This document shows positions 19,568 through 28,192 of a DNA stretch of 64,000 nucleotides, piece after piece; within the stretch, counting starts at the first letter, position 1, and each line of letters starts with the position of its first letter. Where the stretch lies: NCBI GenBank assembly GCA_016286785.1, contig JAEEUB010000002.1:19557-83556 (forward strand). Reading direction: 5' to 3'. Under the pieces are notes generated by a model. The model searched no databases and had not been told where the DNA came from. It saw only the letters and a list, made by a program, of their open reading frames with translations. The DNA comes from Candidatus Saccharimonadota bacterium (GTDB taxonomy: Bacteria > Patescibacteriota > Saccharimonadia > Saccharimonadales > Saccharimonadaceae). A program made the position numbers and the translations under genes.

Positions 19568-20251
19568 ATGATAAGTGAGGTCGACGGTATTTTGGTGACG
19601 GCGCACGAGCTAAAAGCGCCACTTGCCGTAATTCGGCAACTTGCTTTTTCGCTTGAGGAATTAAAACCCGAGAACGAACAAATTCGTAGCGAAATGATCC
19701 AGGTGTCCGAACGCGCCATTAAACAAGTTAACGACCTAGCAAAAGTACGACGTCTAGAGGACGGCCTATTTGTAATGGAACCAGTGTCGGTTCGTGCAGT
19801 TTGTAATGATGCCTCAAAAGAACTAACTCGTCTATATAAAAGCGAGCGCAAGGGTTTATCGGTTAGATATTCAAACCGTTCGCGCCTTGTAACTGCAAAC
19901 CGCGATTTATTATATAGTGTAGTCTATAATTTCTTGCTGAATGCAATGCACTACTCGAGCGATGATACTACGGCAAAGCTTCTAGTTTCTGACAATAAGG
20001 AGAACGTTAAGATTGTGGTGCGTGATTATGGCCCGGCTTTACCAACGGACGTGTGGCGCAAACTCAAAGATGGATATCTAGAAGAGCCAACATCAATCGC
20101 TATGCGCCCGGGTTCGTCAGGCCTCGGTCTCTACATCGCATCCGAATTTTCAAAATATATGCACGCAAAACTGGGGGCTGTACGTCACCGTGACGGCACG
20201 AGTATCTTTGTAGAGCTACCAATCTCTAAACAGGCAAGTTTATTTGTATGA
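19568..20251 (+). CDS. Small soluble histidine kinase (no sensor, no membrane segment)
   Basis: 227 residues. A HisKA dimerisation region at the very start has the H-box AHELKAPLAVIRQ with the phosphorylated His near residue 14; the ATP domain follows with N-box NFLLNAMHYS, G1-like VRDYGPALP and G2 SSGLGLYIASEF. No membrane helix or input domain is present, so the signal must come from a partner protein. TATAAT ends 6 bases before ATG. It overlaps the receiver gene by 4 bases (ATGA), making a two-gene system. Confidence 0.92.
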   Translation: MISEVDGILVTAHELKAPLAVIRQLAFSLEELKPENEQIRSEMIQVSERAIKQVNDLAKVRRLEDGLFVMEPVSVRAVCNDASKELTRLYKSERKGLSVRYSNRSRLVTANRDLLYSVVYNFLLNAMHYSSDDTTAKLLVSDNKENVKIVVRDYGPALPTDVWRKLKDGYLEEPTSIAMRPGSSGLGLYIASEFSKYMHAKLGAVRHRDGTSIFVELPISKQASLFV

Positions 20252-20595
20252 TTTTTATAATTGATGATGATGTGGCGATGGCTAGATGTATAGCTAGAGC
20301 CTGCAAGGGATTTAAATCTAAGATTTATAGTAATGCTATCGCCGCGATCGATGCCACCAACGATAGATTGCCGAAACTGATCTTTTTAGATATTCTTCTT
20401 GATGGCCCTGATGGCTTTACCTTATTAAACGAACTAGCCTCTTATCCCGATACTTGCAAAATTCCAATCGTTATTGTTTCATCTTTGGATTTAAAAGAAT
20501 CTGATTTATCTTCGTATAATGTAGTCGGAATTCTTAGTAAGGACTCTATGACTCCAAGCGATATCTTGTCTTATGCGGAGGAATATGACAGTTAA
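20248..20595 (+). CDS. Stand-alone response-regulator receiver domain
   Basis: 115 residues, receiver only. Acidic pocket IDDD (about 5-8), phosphorylated Asp in IFLDILLDGPDGF (about 48), the conserved Ser in IVIVSS (about 79) and Lys in LSKDSM (about 98). No output domain, so it acts by protein contact or passes phosphate on. The start overlaps the kinase stop by 4 bases and its end overlaps recO by 11 bases. Confidence 0.92.
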   Translation: MIFIIDDDVAMARCIARACKGFKSKIYSNAIAAIDATNDRLPKLIFLDILLDGPDGFTLLNELASYPDTCKIPIVIVSSLDLKESDLSSYNVVGILSKDSMTPSDILSYAEEYDS

Positions 20596-21262
20596 AGACT
20601 ACAAAACCCTAGCCTACGTAACGAGGCGCACAAACTACGGCGAAGCAGATCGTATCTTGAATCTCATAACCCCTAAAGGCAAGGTTGTTGCTATTGCAAA
20701 AGGAGTCAGAAAAGAAAAATCAAAGCTAGCTGGCGGAATAGAGCTGTTTTCTAAGATTGAACTTAATTTGCACGAGGGAAAATCAGATTTTGCCATAGTT
20801 ACTAGCTCCAGAATGATAAAATATTACGGCAACATCTTAAAAGACTACAGTAGGATGGAGTTAGCTGGATTGATATTAAAAAAGATCAACTATCTCGCCG
20901 AACATTCTGACAATCCAGAATACTATAAAATCGTAGATCAATGTCTGGGTGAGCTAAATAGTGACACTGATATAAGATTAATAAAAAACTGGTTTATTCT
21001 TAACATTAAAAAAACTAGCGGCGATGAAATTAATCTATATCGCGACACTGATGGGAAACGGCTCGCTGCGGACATTCGCTATGATTGGGATGTTGGACAA
21101 AACGCCTTCGCAAATAACTTAGAAGGCCTATATGGCGCGAATGATATTAAACTACTAAGATTAATGTCGAGTACCGACCTAAAAACAATTAAACGAGTAA
21201 AACTTTCCGAAGAATTAATAAAAAAGATGACGGAATACGTTTCTATCGTGGGCGAGGCCTAA
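20585..21262 (+). CDS. recO: DNA repair protein RecO
   Basis: Helps load RecA during recombination repair. 225 residues with an N-terminal OB fold (YVTRRTNYGEADRILNLITPKGKVVAIAKGVRKEKSKLAGG) and a helical C-terminal part. The zinc-ribbon cysteines of many RecO proteins are absent. I start at 20585 (MTVKDYKTLAY): GGAGG lies 2-6 bases before it, and the longer start at 20573 would put the site inside the coding region. It overlaps the receiver gene by 11 bases. Confidence 0.9.
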   Translation: MTVKDYKTLAYVTRRTNYGEADRILNLITPKGKVVAIAKGVRKEKSKLAGGIELFSKIELNLHEGKSDFAIVTSSRMIKYYGNILKDYSRMELAGLILKKINYLAEHSDNPEYYKIVDQCLGELNSDTDIRLIKNWFILNIKKTSGDEINLYRDTDGKRLAADIRYDWDVGQNAFANNLEGLYGANDIKLLRLMSSTDLKTIKRVKLSEELIKKMTEYVSIVGEA

Positions 21263-21298
21263 ATATGTTATAATTACAATAACTAAATAGGAGAAAAA

Positions 21299-21826
21299 AT
21301 GGCAGATTTTAATAAAGTTTTGACACCCGGCGATTATCAAAATGGAGAACTAAACGTAGTAATCGAAATTCCTACCGGTTCAAATCATAAGATAGAATGG
21401 GATCGCGAGCACGCTTGCTTCATGCTAGACCGAGTTGAACCAATGGCCTTCGCAAAACCTTGTAACTATGGCTTTATTCCGCAAACCTTAGACGAGGATG
21501 GTGACGAACTAGATGTTCTAATGATTACCGATCAACCATTAACCACCGGCATCTGGATGAAAGCCAAAATCCTTGGCGTTATGAAATTTGTAGATAGCGA
21601 CGAAGTTGATGATAAGATTATTTGTGTTCCGGCCGACGATCGCAACAATGGTGACACATATAATTCATTAGAAGATTTACCTGAGCAAACCTTAAAGCAG
21701 ATTGAGTTTCACTTTAACCACTATAAGGATCTAAAAAAACCTGGTACTACAGAAGTAAAAGGATTCTTTGGTAAAGAAGAAGCAAAAGACATCATAGAAA
21801 AAGCAATCAAAAGATTCGAAAAATAA
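21299..21826 (+). CDS. ppa: Inorganic pyrophosphatase (family I)
   Basis: Hydrolyses pyrophosphate. 175 residues, normal length. Motifs: VVIEIPTGSNHKIEWD, the substrate/metal loop YGFIPQTLDEDGDELDVLMI (the DxDxxD acidic cluster), ADDRNN, and HFNHYKDLKKPG. It has TATAAT at about 21269 followed by a leader and GGAGAAAAA before ATG, so it is not leaderless. A bidirectional terminator shared with glyS follows. Confidence 0.97.
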   Translation: MADFNKVLTPGDYQNGELNVVIEIPTGSNHKIEWDREHACFMLDRVEPMAFAKPCNYGFIPQTLDEDGDELDVLMITDQPLTTGIWMKAKILGVMKFVDSDEVDDKIICVPADDRNNGDTYNSLEDLPEQTLKQIEFHFNHYKDLKKPGTTEVKGFFGKEEAKDIIEKAIKRFEK

Positions 21827-21854
21827 AAAATAGCCCCTCGGGGGCTATTTTTTA
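21826..21854. terminator. Bidirectional terminator between ppa and glyS
   Basis: AAAAAATAGCCCC, a TCG loop, and GGGGCTATTTTTTAT give a stem with T runs on both strands between convergent genes. Confidence 0.92.
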
Positions 21855-23195
21855 TAATTCCTCAATCGGCTTTCTAATTTGTTCGGCCGTATCTCGGTCT
21901 CTTATTGTTACGGTATTATCTTCTAGTGTATCAAAATCAATCACAACACATCGTGGCGTGCCAATTTCGTCTTGTTTGCGATATCTTTTGCCGATATTCC
22001 CAGAATCGTCCCAAGTCACATTCTTATATTTTTTGCGAAGCAAAGCATAAACTTCTTTAGCTTTAGACATGAGTTCAGGTTTGTTTTTTAGAAGCGGCGA
22101 AACGCAATATTTATATGGGGCAAGGTTTTCTGGTAATTTGAGAACTACACGTTTTTCGCCATTTAGTTCATCCTCGGTGTAAGCCGTAGAAAAGACTGCA
22201 AGAAACAACCGTTCAACCCCAATTGACGGCTCAATTATATGAGGAACAAAGCATTCTCCAGTAACCTTATCACGGTACTCCATCGATTTGCCGGATTCTC
22301 TTTGGATATTCATAAGATCAAAATCAGTGCGGTAGGCAAGCCCCATTAATTCTTCTTCGCCATTTGGATAATCGAACATAAAGTCAACGGTGCACTTGCT
22401 GTAGTGAGCACGATCTTCTTCTGGCACTTCGTATTCATGAATTTCGTTCGGATTTAGCCCCATTCGGTTTTCGAGAAAATCGTGTTGGAGTAAACGTATT
22501 GTCTCGAATTGTTTCTCCCATTCGCTAGGCCGAACAAAATACTCAACTTCCATTTGCGAACACTCGCGGTCACGCAGGATAAAATCGCGTGGGCTAATTT
22601 CGTTGCGAAAAGCTTTGCCTTGTTGTGCCAAGCCAAACGGCAAATCCGGATAAAAAGTGTCCAAAACATTTTTGTAATTTGTAAAGATGCCTTGTGCTGT
22701 CTCGGGGCGAAGATAAGCCACATGGCTTTCGGCTAGCTTAGAGTCGTCGTCCGGCAAAACCGCACCAACATGAGTTAAAAACATCATGTTAAATTTGCGA
22801 ATCGGCCCCCAGTTTTCTTTGCCACAAACTGGACACTTAGTATGTGTAGCCAAAAATTCTTCGCTAGTTACGGATTCGGTAATTCCTTCCGCGATTTTAT
22901 CAGCACGAAATCTAGATTTACATTCCTTACACTCAACCAATGGGTCGGCAAAAGTTTCGGTATGTCCACTAGCAACCCATGTACGAGGGTTCATCAAAAT
23001 CGCTGCATCAACCCCGTAAATGTCGTCTCGCTCTTCCACAAAATACTTCCACCATTCGTTCATAATGTTTCTTTTTAAAATCACGCCGAGCGGTCCAAAA
23101 TCCCAAGTTCCAGCCATACCACCAAAAATATCCGAACCCGGAAAAACAAAACCGCGCCGCTTACATAAGCTCACAATGTCTTCTATTTTTTTCAT
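21852..23195 (-). CDS. glyS: Glycyl-tRNA synthetase, homodimeric type
   Basis: Class II synthetase charging tRNA-Gly. 447 residues. Motifs: GFVFPGSDIFGGMAGTWDFGPLG (glycine site), cysteine pairs ECKECKSR and TKCPVCGKE (zinc-binding insertion), YLRPETAQGIF (motif 2 region), AQQGKAFRNEISPR, and GVERLFLAVF (motif 3). This is the single-chain eukaryote/Gram-positive type and not the alpha2beta2 type. TATAAT ends 6 bases before ATG. hisS lies just upstream on the same strand with its own promoter. Confidence 0.96.
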   Translation of the reverse strand: MKKIEDIVSLCKRRGFVFPGSDIFGGMAGTWDFGPLGVILKRNIMNEWWKYFVEERDDIYGVDAAILMNPRTWVASGHTETFADPLVECKECKSRFRADKIAEGITESVTSEEFLATHTKCPVCGKENWGPIRKFNMMFLTHVGAVLPDDDSKLAESHVAYLRPETAQGIFTNYKNVLDTFYPDLPFGLAQQGKAFRNEISPRDFILRDRECSQMEVEYFVRPSEWEKQFETIRLLQHDFLENRMGLNPNEIHEYEVPEEDRAHYSKCTVDFMFDYPNGEEELMGLAYRTDFDLMNIQRESGKSMEYRDKVTGECFVPHIIEPSIGVERLFLAVFSTAYTEDELNGEKRVVLKLPENLAPYKYCVSPLLKNKPELMSKAKEVYALLRKKYKNVTWDDSGNIGKRYRKQDEIGTPRCVVIDFDTLEDNTVTIRDRDTAEQIRKPIEEL

Positions 23196-23212
23196 AAGAT
23201 TATTATATCACA

Positions 23213-24544
23213 CTAGTCAGCCCAAAAATCTTCTGGATTGGCTTCGGCATTGATGTTTATTTCGCTAGTTTCACCAGTCTCAAAGTTCTTCGACTTTAGG
23301 GTCTCGGAATTAATCTCAGCCTCTCCAATTACGATGCCATTCTTAGAGACTTTAGTCGCATAAGTGAGCTTATCCCCCAAATTCTTGCCGGCAAAAACAA
23401 TGGTGGTGCTATATTTTTTATTGCGAAGCTTCCTGGCAACAATCATTGCTTCATCAAACTCGTTTTCGGATACTGGCACAATCGCATAATCTAGAAGGTG
23501 CGTCTTGTCGGCAACGAGCCCACATTCATTCAGTACATAAAACAAACGAGTGAGACCAATAGAGCCCCCAACGCCAGGAAAAGATTTATCTGTAAAGTAT
23601 TTAGTGAGGTTCTCGTACCGTCCACCACCGCAAATCGAACCGATATTTTTGTATTCTGGTAGGATAAATTCGAAAACGGTGCCAGTGTAGTAATCGAGCC
23701 CTCGTACAATTTTCATGTCGGCGATCGCTTGTTCCTTGAATCCAGCCGACTCTAAAAGATATAGAACTTGGTCTAGCTCTAAAATTCCCTCAGAAAAGGT
23801 TTCGTTCGAGATTTCTAGGTTGCCTAGGCTTTTAATGACTTCGGATCTTTCGCCATTTAGGTCGATAAACGCTGTAAGTTTTTTAACGATATCTTTTTCA
23901 AGTCCCAGCTCTTCTAACGAAGTCTTAGTTTGCTCCGGAGTAACCTTTTCGGCGTGGTCGATAATGTTAAAGATATCCTTTGATTTTTCTACTAAATCTA
24001 ATGCTTCTAAGAGCCCAGAAAGTATTTTACGATTACTTACGCGGGCTAAAACTGGAGTATTTAGCTCAAAAGATAATAGCGTCGAAAGCAGTGTAGCAAT
24101 TACATCCGCATCGTAAGCGATAGGGAGGGAATTACGACCAATCACGTCTATATCGCACTGATAAAACTCGCGAAATCGTCCTTTTTGCGCCCGCTCGCCC
24201 CTAAAATTTACTCCAACCTGGGAAACTTTAAATGGAAAATGTAAATCATTCTCATGCTCAACGACGTACCGTGCTAGCGGAACAGTATGGTCAAAGCGCA
24301 GCGACTCCTTGTCGTTGGACTCAGCGCTAGATGTTTTAACTACTCTATAGATTTGCTTTTCTGTTTCGCCACCTGCCTTGGCTAGAAGTATTTCGGTGCG
24401 CTCAATCGTAGGAGTCTCGATGTTTAAAAAACCATGCTGATGATAAGAAGAAGATATTAGAGTTTTTAATCGATCGAATTTTGCCTGCTCCCTAGGAGTA
24501 AGCTCCTGTGTGCCCGAAATTGGGGCGGTATTTATCTTTTTCAT
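23213..24544 (-). CDS. hisS: Histidyl-tRNA synthetase
   Basis: Class II synthetase charging tRNA-His. 443 residues. SGTQELTPREQ replaces the usual GTxDxxP start; motif 2 QVGVNFRGERAQKGRFREFYQCDID, the histidine-binding LDYYTGTVFEF, GGGRYENL and motif 3 GVGGSIGLTRL are clear. A C-terminal anticodon-binding domain (about 340-443) is present. TATAAT ends 7 bases before ATG. Its promoter stands back-to-back with that of tRNA-Phe. Confidence 0.96.
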   Translation of the reverse strand: MKKINTAPISGTQELTPREQAKFDRLKTLISSSYHQHGFLNIETPTIERTEILLAKAGGETEKQIYRVVKTSSAESNDKESLRFDHTVPLARYVVEHENDLHFPFKVSQVGVNFRGERAQKGRFREFYQCDIDVIGRNSLPIAYDADVIATLLSTLLSFELNTPVLARVSNRKILSGLLEALDLVEKSKDIFNIIDHAEKVTPEQTKTSLEELGLEKDIVKKLTAFIDLNGERSEVIKSLGNLEISNETFSEGILELDQVLYLLESAGFKEQAIADMKIVRGLDYYTGTVFEFILPEYKNIGSICGGGRYENLTKYFTDKSFPGVGGSIGLTRLFYVLNECGLVADKTHLLDYAIVPVSENEFDEAMIVARKLRNKKYSTTIVFAGKNLGDKLTYATKVSKNGIVIGEAEINSETLKSKNFETGETSEININAEANPEDFWAD

Positions 24545-24549
24545 ACTTT

Positions 24550-24578
24550 TAATTATATCATATCTATGATATAATACG
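24550..24578. promoter_or_regulatory. Back-to-back promoters for hisS (-) and tRNA-Phe (+)
   Basis: The minus-strand TATAAT for hisS (about 24552-24557) and the plus-strand TGATATAAT for tRNA-Phe (24570-24575) are only about 12 bases apart, within a near-palindrome (atatcatatctatgatat). Polymerase can probably occupy only one at a time, linking hisS and tRNA-Phe expression. Confidence 0.7.
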
Positions 24579-24584
24579 TTGTAT

Positions 24585-24660
24585 GGTTCTGTAGCTCAGT
24601 TGGTAGAGCAGAGGCCTGAAGAGCCTTGTGTCGCTGGTTCAAGTCCAGCCGGAACCACCA
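24585..24660 (+). tRNA. tRNA-Phe (anticodon GAA)
   Basis: Complete cloverleaf: acceptor GGTTCTG with CGGAACC, D-arm GCTC/GAGC, anticodon stem GAGGC/GCCTT with loop CTGAAGA (anticodon GAA), T-arm GCTGG-TTCAAGT-CCAGC, encoded CCA. The -10 ends 9 bases upstream, so the precursor leader is about 2-3 bases. Confidence 0.96.
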
Positions 24661-24673
24661 TGGTTTATATAAC

Positions 24674-24695
24674 TCGGCATTTTGGCCGATTTTTT
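24674..24695 (+). terminator. Terminator after tRNA-Phe
   Basis: TCGGC, ATTTTG loop, GCCGA, then TTTTTT. It lies 14 bases beyond the tRNA. Confidence 0.85.
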
Positions 24696-24760
24696 AGTGG
24701 TGAAATCCCGTTAAGTACCTTGCAGGTCCTAGAGTTCTATTTTGCATCAATTTTGCACAA

Positions 24761-24787
24761 AAAATGCGCCCGAAAACGCATTTTTGC
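24761..24787 (+). terminator. Second hairpin with T run after tRNA-Phe
   Basis: AAAATGCG, CCCGAAAA loop, CGCATTTTT. The stretch before it (24700-24760) is AT-rich and holds no gene I can support. Confidence 0.65.
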
Positions 24788-24832
24788 TTCTATTAGATAG
24801 ACCTATTAATACCCTAAGTAATTTAATCACAT

Positions 24833-24869
24833 AAAAAGCACTTGTAGAATAAGTTTTACAGTGCTTTTT
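24833..24869 (-). terminator. Terminator of the gene at 24876-25655
   Basis: AAAAAGCACT and AGTGCTTTTT form a 10-bp stem with a long loop; T runs on both strands. It starts 6 bases beyond the minus-strand stop codon. Confidence 0.75.
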
Positions 24870-24875
24870 AATACT

Positions 24876-25655
24876 TTATTCTACGCGAAGAACAACATCT
24901 TCTCCATCGAAACTATCTAATATAATCGGAGAAATTTTACCAGAATCGAATTGAACGAAACCAGCATAGTCTTGATAATAAAGATTACCATACACCCTTA
25001 CAATACCATTAGCACCAGACAGCTTCTTAACGTTGTATTTTTTAGATAATATATTATCTTCTTGCATATAAGCCACTGTGCCGTCATCTAGCAAGAAGAA
25101 CACTTCCCCAAAGCTTCCATTACCAATATGCCCCGTTGAAATATCCACAACACGACCATCTATGTACCCAGTCAGGGTATCATCTTGTCTCTGTTGATTC
25201 TTGATTTCCGGATTGTATCCATCCCAATTAACCCATTGATATTCGGCACCCACGGAACCATCAAGATGCAATAAAAACCTTATCCCAGTATAAGCCACAG
25301 ACGAAACGGCCATGCTAATATTCTTATTCAGCTCTGGTGCATTGCTATCAGAAAAAACATACTTTGTGTTAAGAGAATCGGTAATCGTTATCGTAGTGCC
25401 GTTATCTGTAGTAGTTTCAATTTCGGGAGTTTCAATAGTGGTGATCGTGTCGTCATTTTCTTTGATTTGAACCTTCAAATCAGAAATTTGACTATCTTTC
25501 TGTGCGCTTTGCATCATGCCATAAACGCCAAACCCAATACCGCAAGCCGCCATAATGCACGCAATTGTCGTAGCAATTTTTAAACCATTTCCACTTTTTG
25601 GCTTGTTATCTACTGCCGATGTTATTGGTGCTCCAGTATCAATATTTTGTTCCAT
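24876..25655 (-). CDS. Membrane-anchored extracellular protein of unknown function
   Basis: 259 residues from MEQNIDTGAP. A short cytoplasmic part, one membrane helix (about 28-50, IATTIACIMAACGIGFGVYGMM), a short coiled-coil (SAQKDSQISDLKVQIKENDD), then a beta-rich outside domain with internal similarity (FLLHLDGSVGAEY / FFLLDDGTVAYMQ / VQFDSG), suggestive of propeller-like or beta-sandwich repeats. No family recognised. The ATG at 25655 has AAAGGAA five bases upstream and a TGCTATAAT promoter farther up; the longer frame to 25709 starts before the transcript. Confidence 0.7.
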   Translation of the reverse strand: MEQNIDTGAPITSAVDNKPKSGNGLKIATTIACIMAACGIGFGVYGMMQSAQKDSQISDLKVQIKENDDTITTIETPEIETTTDNGTTITITDSLNTKYVFSDSNAPELNKNISMAVSSVAYTGIRFLLHLDGSVGAEYQWVNWDGYNPEIKNQQRQDDTLTGYIDGRVVDISTGHIGNGSFGEVFFLLDDGTVAYMQEDNILSKKYNVKKLSGANGIVRVYGNLYYQDYAGFVQFDSGKISPIILDSFDGEDVVLRVE

Positions 25656-25705
25656 TAAATTCCTTTCCGTAATACTTATGCTTCTATTATAGCATGGCTT
25701 AGCTA

Positions 25706-27511
25706 TCATGCTAGGCCGACAGACCCATTAATAGCATCTAACTCTATCTCGTCATTGTCTTTTAGTATGGTCGTAGCGTTTTTGCAGCCAACAAGACATG
25801 GCTTTTTAAGCTCTCTAGCAACTATGGCGGCGTGGCAAGTAATTCCGCCCTCATCCGTAATGATGCCAGATGCCCGCTTCATTAATTCGGTAAATTTTGG
25901 CGTAGTCATAGCAGTGACAAGGATATCACCATTGTCAAATTTTTTAAAATCGCTCCTACTTAAGATTACTTTTACCCTCCCTTTTGCTTTGCCACCGTAC
26001 GCGATAGCTCCTCTGATTTTATTACCGTGTTCTTCTGTTTTAATCATAAATCCATTTTCTTGGCAAAAACTCCCTAGTTCCTCCAAAAACAGTGATCCGT
26101 TGTAATAAATATATCCATTTAGCCTCTTTTTGACGTTTTCTAGATTAATTTTTTGTTGGTTGCAAATTTCATGTATAGACAAAACAGGCAGATAATTCTT
26201 TAAATCATTCGGAATATTCTTCTCTAGATAATTAACTAGATAATCCGTGGATTGATAGATGATTTTATCGTATTTATTTCTATAATCTATTAATAGCTCC
26301 TTTACTCTTTTGCTAGAATCCCAATCTTTACCTATGAGGTTGCCCAGAGAGCTAAGTGGCTGAATCTTAATTAGCTCCTTAATAAACCTCTTTACATTAA
26401 TCTTAGAATTGTTGTTAATTATTTCTGTTAAATATTTACAGCTATTTTTCGCTTCGTCATATCTTTTTTGGAGTAAGTCAAAATTTTTATCTAATTCTCT
26501 AAAAATATTCGGTGGATACTCTTCTAGAGAAAAACAATCATAGAAAATGCTCGCAAATGAGTTTCTATCCACAACAAATAAAGGATTAAAATAATAGTCG
26601 CCACTGGTTAACTCCTTTATGCCGAAATACTCGCCAAGGTAATAAATCTCAATTTCGAGGAGCGTTTTCTCTCTAGATATATTTTTTACGAATGGAATAA
26701 TGTTATCCTGATGGGCAGTAATCGGCCTAGCCTGCAATACGTAAATTGCTCCATCTAAATAACACCACTCCATGTCTATTGGGGCATTATACGCTTTTTC
26801 AATCTTTAGAACATATTCTTCTAGCTTTCTTACCGCATCATCCGGAATGCTTAAGCTCCCTATTTTAAAATCAATTTCCAGATTCTTTCTTTGTACCAAC
26901 ATTTTTGTGGGTGTAACTTGCCCAGATACTAACTTTTCTCCAGTTCCTCTGCACATTTCTATCACAGAGTAATTCCTACTCCTACTAGTTGGATCAATGG
27001 AAAAAGAAACTCCAGAGTATTCGGGATTTATCATTTTTTGCACTATTATGCTTATACTAAATAAATTAATCTGTTGATCTTCGTATGCTATAACGTTCTC
27101 ACTTAAAGCAGAGAGCCAGCATTTCTTTATAGTTTTTAATAGTTCATCTGTACCAACGTTAAGATATGTTTCGTATTGACCAGCAAATGACTTCTCCTTG
27201 CCATCCTCATTGTCCGCCGAAGATCTCACGGAGAATGATTCGCCCCCTAGTTTATTCGCCTCCTTTAAGATGCTATTCTTAATTTGCTCTGGAAAATCAA
27301 CAGACATTATTATTTCTCTAATCCGTTGGTAATTTTTCTCGAGCAGCAATTGCTGGATTTCCTCAAAATAATTATTCTGGTTAATTATTTCCTTTAATAG
27401 TGAAGCGGGAATCACGAAAAAAGATGGTACTGGTAAGCCTAAATTTTGTAATTTTATTAAAGAGTTGGCCTTACCGCCATAGTCTAAAATATTCGCTCTG
27501 CCATACATCAT
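25706..27511 (-). CDS. PEP-synthase-like phosphotransferase (ATP-grasp plus phosphohistidine domain, no PEP barrel)
   Basis: 601 residues. N-terminal ATP-grasp domain of the PPDK/PpsA type (about 1-265): GGKANSLIKLQNLGLPVP, SFSVRSSADNEDG, SFAGQYETYLNV, GVSFSIDPTS, LQARPIT. A middle region of about 240 helical residues has no match I know. The C-terminal mobile domain has the phosphohistidine motif DEGGITCHAAIVAREL. The PEP/pyruvate-binding TIM barrel of PpsA is absent, so it resembles rifampicin phosphotransferase-type enzymes, which phosphorylate a small molecule. Substrate unknown. AAGGAG directly precedes two ATGs; the second (27508) has the better spacing. Confidence 0.85.
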   Translation of the reverse strand: MMYGRANILDYGGKANSLIKLQNLGLPVPSFFVIPASLLKEIINQNNYFEEIQQLLLEKNYQRIREIIMSVDFPEQIKNSILKEANKLGGESFSVRSSADNEDGKEKSFAGQYETYLNVGTDELLKTIKKCWLSALSENVIAYEDQQINLFSISIIVQKMINPEYSGVSFSIDPTSRSRNYSVIEMCRGTGEKLVSGQVTPTKMLVQRKNLEIDFKIGSLSIPDDAVRKLEEYVLKIEKAYNAPIDMEWCYLDGAIYVLQARPITAHQDNIIPFVKNISREKTLLEIEIYYLGEYFGIKELTSGDYYFNPLFVVDRNSFASIFYDCFSLEEYPPNIFRELDKNFDLLQKRYDEAKNSCKYLTEIINNNSKINVKRFIKELIKIQPLSSLGNLIGKDWDSSKRVKELLIDYRNKYDKIIYQSTDYLVNYLEKNIPNDLKNYLPVLSIHEICNQQKINLENVKKRLNGYIYYNGSLFLEELGSFCQENGFMIKTEEHGNKIRGAIAYGGKAKGRVKVILSRSDFKKFDNGDILVTAMTTPKFTELMKRASGIITDEGGITCHAAIVARELKKPCLVGCKNATTILKDNDEIELDAINGSVGLA

Positions 27512-27597
27512 CTCCTTACATTATATCGATATACCGCAAGCTATGCAACCGAGCATTAATAATTATAGTGATACTATTTTTTGTGGTATCACATTCT

Positions 27598-28104
27598 TTA
27601 CAGAGGTATTCTTGTATAGTAGTCGGTGTCATCCTCTCGCACGATTCTTGCACCATTTTTTAGTTGTACCCTTAAAGAGGCGAGATTAGTTTTTAGTACA
27701 GATAGATATAATTCATCCGTATCTATAGGTAATTTGCGCGCTTCCTCTTTAATTAGCCTTAGACCCTCAGAAGCATAGCCGTGACCACGATATTCTTTCG
27801 CAATACCATATCCAACATGTCCAGCATTGTCTCTAAGCCAGTCATTTAGATAATGACGCAATTTGAAAATTCCCACCGGAGTATCGTCGACCCACAAAAA
27901 ATAACAGGTATCGGCCACGCGGTTTTCGTCCAAATTAATCCCTTTTTCGTTATCTAGCCACTTAGGGATTATTTTAGTTACAAAATCATCATAGGAAACG
28001 CCGTAAACTGGATTTTTATAACCGTTTTCTTCGGTTGGGATTTTTTGCGTTAGTTCGTATTCTTTTTTCGCATCCTTTAGATTGGCTTTTTTAAGATATA
28101 TCAT
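27598..28104 (-). CDS. GNAT-family N-acetyltransferase
   Basis: 168 residues. Acetyl-CoA-dependent acetyltransferase. GNAT features: the beta-strand pair CYFLWVDDTPVGIFKLRH, motif A VGYGIAKEYRGHGYASEGLRLIKEEA (Q/RxxGxG/A loop as YRGHGYA), and the motif B region VLKTNLASLRVQLKNGARIV with the typical N-xx-S. Substrate unknown. TAGAAT ends 6 bases before ATG, so probably leaderless. It lies in an accessory cluster with a methyltransferase and a PEP-type enzyme. Confidence 0.88.
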   Translation of the reverse strand: MIYLKKANLKDAKKEYELTQKIPTEENGYKNPVYGVSYDDFVTKIIPKWLDNEKGINLDENRVADTCYFLWVDDTPVGIFKLRHYLNDWLRDNAGHVGYGIAKEYRGHGYASEGLRLIKEEARKLPIDTDELYLSVLKTNLASLRVQLKNGARIVREDDTDYYTRIPL

Positions 28105-28192
28105 ACTCTTATTCTACTGTAATGTGTTTGTGTATGCAACTGATAACCCCCGGCTTAGCAAGCGTACATCATGCGGATGGCGGCTTAAAAGC

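Noticed and set aside
24700-24760. Attachment site or integrase remnant after tRNA-Phe
   Set aside because: No repeat of the tRNA-Phe 3' end was found in the window, and no recombinase motif is present.
24579-24800. Open frame across tRNA-Phe (GSVAQLVEQRPEEP...)
   Set aside because: It is the well-known false translation of a tRNA gene; the cloverleaf and CCA are complete and no ribosome site precedes the frame.
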